DNA from: Thermoleophilales bacterium | GTDB lineage: Bacteria; Actinomycetota; Thermoleophilia; Solirubrobacterales; 70-9 | DNA: 64,000 nucleotides | NCBI GenBank assembly: GCA_020636895.1 | Contig: JACJWZ010000002.1 | Span: forward strand, 372,001 to 436,000 | Direction of reading: 5' to 3' | Shown here: positions 23,348-31,244 of the stretch, one piece after another | Layout: each line of letters begins with the position of its first letter | How positions within the stretch are numbered: the first letter of the stretch is position 1 | The notes under the pieces: model-generated | The model's input: the letters and a program-made list of their open reading frames with translations, nothing else | The model's database searches: none | Told to the model about the DNA's origin: nothing | Translations under genes and position numbers: made by a program

Positions 23348-23563
23348 TGTCACCCAGGGGCGGGGAATATGTCCGTTCTTCGGTGACACGTCGCCGCGCA
23401 GGGCCTGGTTCGCGCGTCCGATGGGGACCTGTCACCGGGGAGCGGGGAAGAACTCTGCTTCTCGGTGACACGTCGCCGTGCAAGGCCCTGGTTCTCGTGG
23501 ATCCGCGTGGATCGCCGGCACCTGTCACCCGTGAGCGGGGAATAGGTCCGTTTCCGGGTGACA
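23348..23563. repeat. Dispersed palindrome family A, three tandem copies
   Basis: Three 41-nt units each start TGTCACC and end GGTGACA with exactly 27 bases between: 23348-23388, 23430-23470 and 23523-23563. Each is preceded by CC and followed by CGTC(G/C). The inner part keeps GCGGGGAA near its left end and a TTC/CTTC near its right end. A fourth copy lies at 43419-43459. The 438-bp gap 23198-23635 between tRNA-Ser and efeB contains these repeats and no gene. Confidence 0.85.
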
Positions 23564-23635
23564 CGTCCGCCGCCAATCCGTCCCGGAGCTGGCGGGACGG
23601 GCGCCGTGCGACCGCGGGGGCGCGGACCGCGCCGC

Positions 23636-24865
23636 TCAGCCCAGCAACGGCTCGCCGACGTAGCCGCCGTCGGTCGCTCCCGGCGGGATCGCGAAGACGG
23701 CGCTCGAGCGGTGGGAGATGTACTCGTTGAGCGCGTCGTTGGAGCCGAGGCGGCGCTGGATCGCGGCGAACTGCGCCTCCGGGTCGCGCTGGAAGCAGAT
23801 GAAGAAGAGGCCGGCGTCGAGCTGACCCAGCGACTCGATGACGCCGTCGGTGAACGAGTAGCCGCGGCGCAGCAGGCGCTGGCCGTTGACCGGCTCGCTG
23901 GCGAGGCGGACGTGGGCGTCGAGCGGGATGACGGGGACGCCGTCGGCCTTCGCCTCGAGGTCGAGGTCGTCGAACTCGTCGTCGCCGCCGAGCGGGGCGC
24001 CCGAGTACTTGGCGCGGCCGATCGTGTTCTCCTGGTCCTGCAGAGACGCGCGGTCCCAGACCTCGAGCAGCATCCGGATCCGCCGGGTGACCAGGAACGT
24101 GCCGCCGCGCATCCACTCCGGATCGCCGTCGGCCGGCACCCAGACGAAGCGGTCCATGTCCGCCTCCTCCTCGGCGCGGATGTTCTCGGTCCCGTCCTTG
24201 AAGCCCATCAGGTTGCGCGGGGTGTCCTGCCCCTGCGTCGTCGCCGAGGTGCGGCCGAAGCCGAGCTGCGTCCACCGCAGGACGACCCGCCCGCGCCCGA
24301 TCCGGGCGAGGTTGCGGACCGCGTGGAAGGCGACCTGGGGATCGTCGGCGCAGGCCTGCACGCAGAGGTCTCCCCCGCTCTGGGAAGGATCGAGCTCGTC
24401 GCCGGGCAGCGGCGGGAGCTCGCGCAGCTCCGCGGGGCGCTGCGAGGCGAGGCCGAAGCGCTCGTCGAAGAGCGTCGGGCCGAAGCCGAAGGTGATCGTC
24501 AGCCGCGAGGGCAGCAGGCCGTCGGTCTCGCCGGTGTCGTCGGGTGGCGCGTAGGGCTCCTCGTTGACGTCGCCGATCAGCTCCCCGGCGACCATCTCGC
24601 GCGCGGCGTCGGACCAGTCCTCCATCAGCGAGCGCAGGTCGGCGATCCGGTCGGTCGTCATGTCGAAGCTCGCGAAGTGGAGCCGGTCCTGCTGCGCGGT
24701 CACGATCCCCGCCTGGTGGAGGCCCTCGAAGGGGACCGTCCCGGTGCCGTTCGACTCGTCCGCCTCCGTGCTGCCGACGGCGTAGCCGATGCCGCCGCCG
24801 ACGCCCAATCCGATGCCCGCGGCCCCGGCACCTTGAAGCAGGCGGCGCCTGGTCAGCGGCGACAC
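23636..24865 (-). CDS. efeB: Dyp-type haem peroxidase EfeB, Tat-exported
   Basis: 409 residues. The N-terminus has a twin-arginine signal (T-R-R-R-L-L-Q-G, then a hydrophobic Ala/Gly stretch), so the folded haem protein is exported by Tat. The Dyp signature G-F-K-D-G-T-E-N is at 221-228 with the distal Asp224. The proximal haem ligand His318 lies in D-A-H-V-R-L-A-S. In the EfeUOB system it oxidises Fe(II) or works on haem at the outer membrane face, feeding the EfeU permease. The start is GTG at 24865, four bases after the stop of the EfeU-EfeO gene, so the two form one operon. Three palindromic repeats lie downstream. Confidence 0.93.
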   Translation of the reverse strand: MSPLTRRRLLQGAGAAGIGLGVGGGIGYAVGSTEADESNGTGTVPFEGLHQAGIVTAQQDRLHFASFDMTTDRIADLRSLMEDWSDAAREMVAGELIGDVNEEPYAPPDDTGETDGLLPSRLTITFGFGPTLFDERFGLASQRPAELRELPPLPGDELDPSQSGGDLCVQACADDPQVAFHAVRNLARIGRGRVVLRWTQLGFGRTSATTQGQDTPRNLMGFKDGTENIRAEEEADMDRFVWVPADGDPEWMRGGTFLVTRRIRMLLEVWDRASLQDQENTIGRAKYSGAPLGGDDEFDDLDLEAKADGVPVIPLDAHVRLASEPVNGQRLLRRGYSFTDGVIESLGQLDAGLFFICFQRDPEAQFAAIQRRLGSNDALNEYISHRSSAVFAIPPGATDGGYVGEPLLG

Positions 24866-24869
24866 CGGC

Positions 24870-26903
24870 TCAGCCCACGATCTGCGCGGCGACCTGCGAG
24901 AGCGGCTCGGCGAGGGCGTCCACCGCCTGCGAGAGCTGCTTGGTGTCGTCGCCGCTCAGCTCCGTGTAGAGCACGAAGCCGCCGCCCTCGTTGTCCCGGT
25001 AGGCGTCAAGCGCCTTGTTGACGTCCGCAAAGCGCTTGCTGATCTCGTCGGCGAGCTTGGGGTCCTTCTCCTCGAGCAGCGGCTTGACCGCCTCGAACGC
25101 GGCCTCGGAGCCGTCGACGTTCGCTTGGAAATCGACGAGATCGACGTGGGAGTAGCGCTCCTCCTCACCCGAGATCTTCGTGGCCGAGACCTCGTCGAGC
25201 AGGGCGCTGGCGCCGTTGGCGATCTGCGCCGCCTGCAGCTGCAGGCCCTTCGACTTCTTCTGCAGCTCTTCGACGTCGGCGAGGAGCTGCTTGGCGACTG
25301 GCGTCATGCCGGCGGTCGTGTCGTTCGCCCACAGCGCCTGCTCGATCTCGTGGAAGCCGCTGAACTGGTTGGCGGGCACGTCGTTGATGCGGGCGTCGAT
25401 CCGCGGGTCGAGGTCGCCGAAGGACTCCGCGACCGGCTCGATGCGCTCGTAGGGGATGCGCGCGGTCGCGTAGAGCTCCTTCGCCCTGGTGACGTCGCCG
25501 GCGATCACCGCCGCGACGAACGGCTTCGTCCTGCGGACGAGGTCGGCCGCGTTCTTCTCGACGTAGGCCTGGTAGGCGTCGGAGGCCTCGGTGAGCTCGG
25601 GGGTGGCGTCGGCGCCTTCCTTCGCCGCGGTCACAGTGAGCGTGCCGCCGTCGCCCGTCTGGGCGCAGCGGACCGTGTACTCGCCCTCCTCCAGCGTCAA
25701 CGAGAAGGAGGAGGTCAGGCCTTCGGTGATGTTCTCGCGCTCGGCGAGGATGTTGTCGCCGTCGAGCACCTCGAGCTCCGTGTGCCGGGTGGTGCCGTCG
25801 TTGCTGATGTTGAACGTCACCGGTCCAGCCGGGACCTCGGCATCGACCGGGTCGCAGCCGTCGTCGGTGAGCGCGAAGTCGAGCTGCGCGGCGCCGGCTG
25901 GAGGGTCGTCCTCCCCGCAGCCGGAGACCGCGAGGCCACCTCCGAGCGCGAGCGCCGCGACGGCGAGCACGCGGGAAGCACGACGGCGGGTGAGGTGTCG
26001 CCGCATGGCCGTGACGCCGGTGCTCGGGCGCGGCATCGCCGCCACCGAGGACGGCTCGCCCTCGGTCTTGCCTTCGGTCTTGCCGACGGGGCTGCTCGAG
26101 CGGGGGCCCTGCGGCCAGAGCACGTAGATCCCCATCGGTACGGCGTAGAGGAGGTAGGCGAGCGTCTCGCCGACGGTCGGAGCCGGCTGCAGGCCGAGCA
26201 TGCCGGTCAGGAGCGAGCCGGTGATCGTCCCGGGCCGGACGAGCCAGGTCAGGTCGAGCGCCTGCGCCTGCAGCGAGTTGAACCAACCCGCCTCGTGCGC
26301 GGTGTGGACGGCGGTCGCGAGCAGGCCCGCGGCGACGAGCACGAGCACGAAGCCGGTGACGCGGAAGAAGCGTGAGAGGTTGATGCGGACGCCGCCCCGG
26401 TAGATGGCGTAGCCGAGCGCGATCGCCGCCAGCAGCCCGAGCACGGCGCCGATGCCGGCGGCGCTCGTATCGACGGAATCCTGGAACGCGGCGAGGAGGA
26501 ACACCGCGGTCTCGAAGCCCTCGCGAAGCACGGCGAGGAAGGCCATCACCACGAGCGCGGCGGTCGATCCCATCGCGATCGCCTGCGCGGCGCTGACCTC
26601 GAGATCCCCCTTGAGATCACGGGAGTGCCGCCGCATCCAGATGATCATGTAGGTGATCATCCCCACGGCGATCAGGCCGACGACCGTCTCGAGGCCCTCC
26701 TGCTGGCGCTGCGGGAGCTGATCGTCGGCCACCCGGAGCCCGATCGCGACGGCGGTGCAGGCAGCGACCGCGATGCCGACGCCGATCCACATGTACTTGA
26801 GCGCGTCCTCGCGTCCCTCCTTGACGAGGAAGGCGGCGACGATCCCGACGATCAGGGATGCCTCGAGCCCTTCCCGGAGGGTGATGACCAGCGTGGGGAT
26901 CAA
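24870..26903 (-). CDS. efeUO: EfeU-EfeO fusion: FTR1 iron permease joined to cupredoxin/M75 iron-binding lipoprotein
   Basis: 677 residues in one uninterrupted frame. Residues 1-265 are an EfeU/FTR1 permease with seven helices and both iron motifs, R-E-G-L-E (10-14) and R-E-G-F-E (127-131). Residues 300-329 look like a complete lipoprotein signal (M-R-R-H-L-T-R-R-R, hydrophobic core, lipobox L-A-V-S-G-C with Cys329). After it come an EfeO cupredoxin-like domain (about 335-425) and an M75/imelysin domain (about 435-677) with G-F-H-E-I-E-Q-A-L. The lipobox inside the chain means either a true fusion with an extra helix or internal initiation at the ATG at 26006. The start is TTG at 26903 (first residues I-P-T-L-V-I-T-L-R-E-G-L-E). 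An iron-box-like palindrome lies upstream. Confidence 0.88.
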   Translation of the reverse strand: MIPTLVITLREGLEASLIVGIVAAFLVKEGREDALKYMWIGVGIAVAACTAVAIGLRVADDQLPQRQQEGLETVVGLIAVGMITYMIIWMRRHSRDLKGDLEVSAAQAIAMGSTAALVVMAFLAVLREGFETAVFLLAAFQDSVDTSAAGIGAVLGLLAAIALGYAIYRGGVRINLSRFFRVTGFVLVLVAAGLLATAVHTAHEAGWFNSLQAQALDLTWLVRPGTITGSLLTGMLGLQPAPTVGETLAYLLYAVPMGIYVLWPQGPRSSSPVGKTEGKTEGEPSSVAAMPRPSTGVTAMRRHLTRRRASRVLAVAALALGGGLAVSGCGEDDPPAGAAQLDFALTDDGCDPVDAEVPAGPVTFNISNDGTTRHTELEVLDGDNILAERENITEGLTSSFSLTLEEGEYTVRCAQTGDGGTLTVTAAKEGADATPELTEASDAYQAYVEKNAADLVRRTKPFVAAVIAGDVTRAKELYATARIPYERIEPVAESFGDLDPRIDARINDVPANQFSGFHEIEQALWANDTTAGMTPVAKQLLADVEELQKKSKGLQLQAAQIANGASALLDEVSATKISGEEERYSHVDLVDFQANVDGSEAAFEAVKPLLEEKDPKLADEISKRFADVNKALDAYRDNEGGGFVLYTELSGDDTKQLSQAVDALAEPLSQVAAQIVG

Positions 26904-26944
26904 GCCTGTTCCGCTTCCTGTCCTGTGGTGTGAGGGCGGTCCTC

Positions 26945-26965
26945 TTAGGAGGGCCTAATTAGGCC
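26945..26965 (-). promoter_or_regulatory. DtxR/IdeR-like iron box upstream of efeUO-efeB
   Basis: TTAGG (26945-26949), CCTAA (26954-26958) and TTAGG (26959-26963) half-sites overlap a perfect 14-bp palindrome GGCCTAATTAGGCC (26952-26965). DtxR/IdeR operators are built from TTAGG...CCTAA, and the site sits about 45 bases before an iron-uptake start codon. The match to the full 19-bp consensus is only partial. Confidence 0.5.
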
Positions 26966-27058
26966 GCCCAAACTAGCACTGCGGGCCTTCCGGTTCGACC
27001 CGAATCGTGCGTCGAGCACGCCGGGCTGTCGCGGACGTGACGGCTGCCCCGACCCGAC

Positions 27059-27805
27059 TCAGCCGGCGAGCCCGGCGACGATGCTCGCGATCCCGGTCAG
27101 GAGCACCAGCGCGAAGCCGATCCGGCGGAACGCATTCGGGTCGAGTCGGACGAAGATCTCGCGACCCGCCACCTGCCCCGCGATCGTGCAGGCGAGCAGC
27201 ACGGCGACGTGGAGGGGATCGAGGTCGAACGCCGCACCTCCCGGGACCAGCAGCGCCACGATCCCGAGGAAGCCGAGGATCAGGAACGACGCCGCGAGGG
27301 TGTCGCGCGTCTCGTGAGGGGAGACGCCGATGTGCTCGAACCAGAGCACGAGCGGTGGCCCGCTGGTGCCCGTGGTCGTCGTCAGCACCCCGGTCGTGAG
27401 ACCGGCGCCGATCCGCAGCGCCCCATCCCCACGCTCGCGTCCGTCCCGCTCCGGCTCGACCCGATTCCGCGCGACCACGACGGCGATCACGAGCACGCCG
27501 ACGGCGACCTGCAGCTCCGGTCGTCCGACGACCCCGAGGATGACCGCGCCGGCGGCGACGCCCGGGAGCGCCCAGGCCATCAGCGGCCGAAGCTCGCCAC
27601 CGAGGATCTCGCGCTCGCGGCGCTCGGTGAAGAGCACGAGCGCGTTGAGCGCGAGGGCGAGCACGAGCAGCGTCGTCACCGCCTCGTCGGGTTCGAGCAC
27701 CGAAAGCGCCGCCGGCGCCAGCACCAGGGCGAAGCCGAATCCGGCGAGCGACTGCAGCGCTGCCCCCAGCAGCGTGGCGACGACGAGAAGGGCCATGCCC
27801 ACCAT
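27059..27805 (-). CDS. TauE/SafE family permease
   Basis: About 248 residues from the ATG at 27805, with ATG 27796 an alternative. Roughly eight hydrophobic segments are arranged as two halves. The N-terminal G-A-A-L-Q-S-L-A-G-F-G-F-A-L-V and the second-half G-V-L-T-T-T-T-G-T-S-G-P-P-L-V are the paired signature blocks of TauE/SafE permeases, which move organosulfonates or other anions. The cargo is unknown. It is upstream of and co-directional with the iron operon, but separated by 155 bases with its own regulatory palindrome, so not clearly co-transcribed. It is divergent from ahcY. Confidence 0.82.
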   Translation of the reverse strand: MVGMALLVVATLLGAALQSLAGFGFALVLAPAALSVLEPDEAVTTLLVLALALNALVLFTERREREILGGELRPLMAWALPGVAAGAVILGVVGRPELQVAVGVLVIAVVVARNRVEPERDGRERGDGALRIGAGLTTGVLTTTTGTSGPPLVLWFEHIGVSPHETRDTLAASFLILGFLGIVALLVPGGAAFDLDPLHVAVLLACTIAGQVAGREIFVRLDPNAFRRIGFALVLLTGIASIVAGLAG

Positions 27806-28002
27806 CGTCGCGGACCCGCCGGGATCGCCCCGCTTCGGCATAATCGGCGGCAGCACGCTCCAGATCCGCTGCGCGCCGTCCCAACCGAGACGCAATCGAG
27901 GGAAGAGGCTCCGGTCACGTGCGCCGGGTGTTTCGCAGGATCTTCAATCAGGAGCCACGGCCGCAACAGCAACTGGGCTCGCCCACGCGATAGGAGATCT
28001 CG

Positions 28003-29460
<1,458 letters not shown>

Positions 29461-29489
29461 CGAGCGGGCGGTAGGTTCGGGGTGGTCCC

Positions 29490-29861
29490 ATGTCCGACCA
29501 CCGCGAGCCAACGATCGACGTCGACCCCAAGGGGGTCCCGCAGACCCAGCTCGCGAGCGAGCGCACGTTCCTCGCGTGGTGGCGAACCGGGATCGCGGCG
29601 ATCGTCGCGTGCATCGCCGTCGGCAAGTTGCTGCCGCTGCTGACCGACCGCGGCGAGGAGTTCTCGGTGATCCTCGGTCTCGGCTTCGCCCTGGTCGGTG
29701 GCGCGGCGATCGCCTACGGCTGGCATCGCCACAGGACGATCGTGGTGGCGCTCCGGCGCGGGGAGTTCCCCGTCAGCGACCCGCGAGCGATGTTCGCGTT
29801 CACGGTCGCCGGCACCATCCTCGCGCTGATGGCGCTCGTCCTCGTGATCGTCTCCGCCTGA
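29490..29861 (+). CDS. DUF202 (YidH-like) membrane protein
   Basis: 123 residues with three hydrophobic helices. The cytoplasmic segment before helix 1 has the DUF202 hallmark L-A-S-E-R-T-F-L-A-W-W-R-T. Members are small inner-membrane proteins of unknown function. It is 29 bases downstream of ahcY and may be co-transcribed with it. Confidence 0.85.
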   Translation: MSDHREPTIDVDPKGVPQTQLASERTFLAWWRTGIAAIVACIAVGKLLPLLTDRGEEFSVILGLGFALVGGAAIAYGWHRHRTIVVALRRGEFPVSDPRAMFAFTVAGTILALMALVLVIVSA

Positions 29862-29871
29862 GAGACCGTCT

Positions 29872-29949
29872 TTCGACGTCCTGCTAAGCGAAGATCTGAA
29901 CGCGGGCGAGACGATCAGCGGCGTCCGGATCGAGAACCCGTTCCTCTGA
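29872..29949 (+). pseudogene. Possible remnant of a coding sequence (C-terminal fragment)
   Basis: Directly after the DUF202 gene one frame reads F-D-V-L-L-S-E-D-L-N-A-G-E-T-I and then S-G-V-R-I-E-N-P-F-L before a TGA. Codon third positions are strongly G/C and the peptide looks protein-like, yet there is no start codon or body for it. It may be the tail of a decayed or deleted gene. The evidence is thin. Confidence 0.25.
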
Positions 29950-29956
29950 CGAGGCG

Positions 29957-30427
29957 TCAGAGCTCGCCGTTGAGGACGTAGCGGAGGATCGCGACGACCT
30001 GCTCGGGCTCACGACAGACCGCGAGCGCGGCGCGGTCGACCTCCTTGAGCGCGTGGTCGTGCTCGGGCGGATGGAGGGTGATCATCGGCGTCCCCAGCGC
30101 GGCGGCCTGGCCGGCGTCGAAGGCTGCGTTCCACTGCTTGTACTGCTCGCCGAAGCGGACCACGACGAGGTCGGCCTCCTTGATCAGCGTCGTCGTGCGG
30201 ATCGCGTTCAGCCCGGCGCCCTTGTGGTCGTGCCAGAACTTGTCGGGCTCCTGGCCGAGGATCGAGACGCCGCAGTCGTCTGAGGCGGAGTGGTCGGTCA
30301 CCGGGCTCGTCAGCAGGACCGGCAGGCCCGCGACCTCGATCCCGTTGGCGATCCGCTCGCGCCAGTCGGTGTGGATCTCACCCGCCAGGTAGACGACCCA
30401 GGTCCGCTCCGCTCCGCTCGCTTCCAT
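29957..30427 (-). CDS. ytoQ: YtoQ family protein
   Basis: 156 residues matching Bacillus YtoQ. The first strand and loop W-V-V-Y-L-A-G-E-I-H-T-D-W-R, the block F-G-E-Q-Y-K-Q-W-N-A-A-F-D-A-G and the ending are characteristic. The fold resembles nucleoside 2-deoxyribosyltransferases, but the biochemical role is not established. It is cytosolic. The ATG at 30427 begins the conserved domain after a short leader (M-E-A-S-G-A-E-R-T). A longer frame running upstream through GC-rich repeats is rejected as start. Confidence 0.85.
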   Translation of the reverse strand: MEASGAERTWVVYLAGEIHTDWRERIANGIEVAGLPVLLTSPVTDHSASDDCGVSILGQEPDKFWHDHKGAGLNAIRTTTLIKEADLVVVRFGEQYKQWNAAFDAGQAAALGTPMITLHPPEHDHALKEVDRAALAVCREPEQVVAILRYVLNGEL

Positions 30428-30446
30428 CCGGGCGGACCATAACGAG

Positions 30447-30556
30447 GCGGCTTCGGCGGCGGGGCTTCGGCGGGGGGCTTCGGCGGGGCGAGGCGCGGCG
30501 GCTTCGGCGGCGGGGCTTCGGCGCGGCGGCTTCGGCGGGGCGAGGCGCGGCGGCCA
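30447..30556. repeat. GC-rich GGCTTCGGCGG repeat array
   Basis: About seven copies of GGCTTCGGCGG or close variants, with the longer unit CTTCGGCGGGGCGAGGCGCG present twice. It lies between the divergent ytoQ gene and the 30568 gene, where promoters are expected. Confidence 0.8.
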
Positions 30557-30567
30557 TAATCCCGCCC

Positions 30568-30903
30568 GTGGACGGTGGGCTCGCAATCCGCGCCGGGGCG
30601 CTGCAGGCGGCGGCGGTTGCGCTGCTCTCGATCGTGCTGGCGCTCGCCCTCCCCCACTCCTTCTTCGAGGACTGGGGCTGGCTGAGCGGGCCGGCGGCGT
30701 GGCTGCTGTGCGCGCTCTTTACGGCCACCGCGCTGGCGCTGCCGCGCGGGCCGGCGCTCCTCGGCGCCGTGCTCGTCGGGCTGCCGAGCATCATCGCGGT
30801 GATCATCGGCGTGCACTGGCTCGGGGCTCTGGTCGCGGTGATCCTCTTCGCGCTGTGGTGCGGGCGTCTCGAGCCACGCGGGGAGCCCGTCGGCCTGCTC
30901 TGA
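30568..30903 (+). CDS. Small hydrophobic membrane protein, unknown
   Basis: 111 residues from a GTG at 30568, with three to four hydrophobic helices and few charged residues. I recognise no family. The sequence L-G-A-V-L-V-G-L-P-S-I-I-A-V-I-I-G-V-H-W suggests a simple integral membrane protein. No Shine-Dalgarno is visible, because the upstream DNA is a GC-rich repeat. A family B palindrome begins two bases after the stop codon. Confidence 0.55.
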   Translation: MDGGLAIRAGALQAAAVALLSIVLALALPHSFFEDWGWLSGPAAWLLCALFTATALALPRGPALLGAVLVGLPSIIAVIIGVHWLGALVAVILFALWCGRLEPRGEPVGLL

Positions 30904-30904
30904 G

Positions 30905-30956
30905 CGCCGAACGTTCACCGCGTGGTGCCATACGGGGTGGAAATCGACGTTCGGCG
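30905..30956. repeat. Dispersed palindrome family B, copy 2
   Basis: CGCCGAACGT (30905-30914) and ACGTTCGGCG (30947-30956) are perfect 10-bp arms around 32 bases containing TGCCATACGGGGTGG. It begins two bases after a stop codon. Confidence 0.78.
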
Positions 30957-30978
30957 AGGGCTTTGACCCGCGCACCCG

Positions 30979-31030
30979 CGCCGAACGTCCGCGCAACCCC
31001 GCTATGGCGTGGCTCCACGGCCGCTCGGTG
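30979..31030. repeat. Dispersed palindrome family B, partial copy 3
   Basis: The left arm GCGCCGAACGTC and the core CCGCTATGGCGTGGC are present, but the right arm has degenerated (GGCCGCTCGGTG). It lies between copy 2 and tRNA-Ser. Confidence 0.55.
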
Positions 31031-31092
31031 ATCGCGAGTGGGCTTGCGCGCGCCCCGCGAGACGAGGCCGCCGGTATCTTCCGAGCCCACCC

Positions 31093-31181
31093 TGGAGGGG
31101 TGACCGAGTGGCTTAAGGTGCACGATTGGAAATCGTGTGGGCGGCGAAAGCTGCCTCGTGGGTTCGAATCCCACCCTCTCC
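31093..31181 (+). tRNA. tRNA-Ser (anticodon GGA)
   Basis: Class II tRNA: acceptor GGAGGGG pairs with CCTCTCC (one G-U). The anticodon loop TTGGAAA gives GGA (codons UCC/UCU). The variable arm is long. The T arm is GTGGG-TTCGAAT-CCCAC. The discriminator is G, with no encoded CCA. Confidence 0.95.
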
Positions 31182-31244
31182 GCTGACCACACCCCGAGCG
31201 GAACCGCGACGCTCCGCGGGTCCGGCGGATAGTTTTCCGCGCCC

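Noticed and set aside
23340..23575. CRISPR array from regularly spaced repeats
   Set aside because: The three units are 41-nt palindromes with unequal spacing (82 and 93 bases), variable interiors and no cas genes. A fourth copy lies 20 kb away.
1..26903. Duplicate copies of the same FTR1 gene at 1-864 and 24870-26903
   Set aside because: Both contain R-E-G-F-E, but the surrounding sequence and architecture differ. They are separate members of the family rather than a recent duplication.
27806..28002. SAH or SAM riboswitch in the ahcY leader
   Set aside because: The region contains GC-rich short stems and GCAAC, but I could not place the conserved core and pseudoknot of SAH or SAM-I/II/IV riboswitches. 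A covariance-model search (Rfam) would decide. A significant hit would overturn this.
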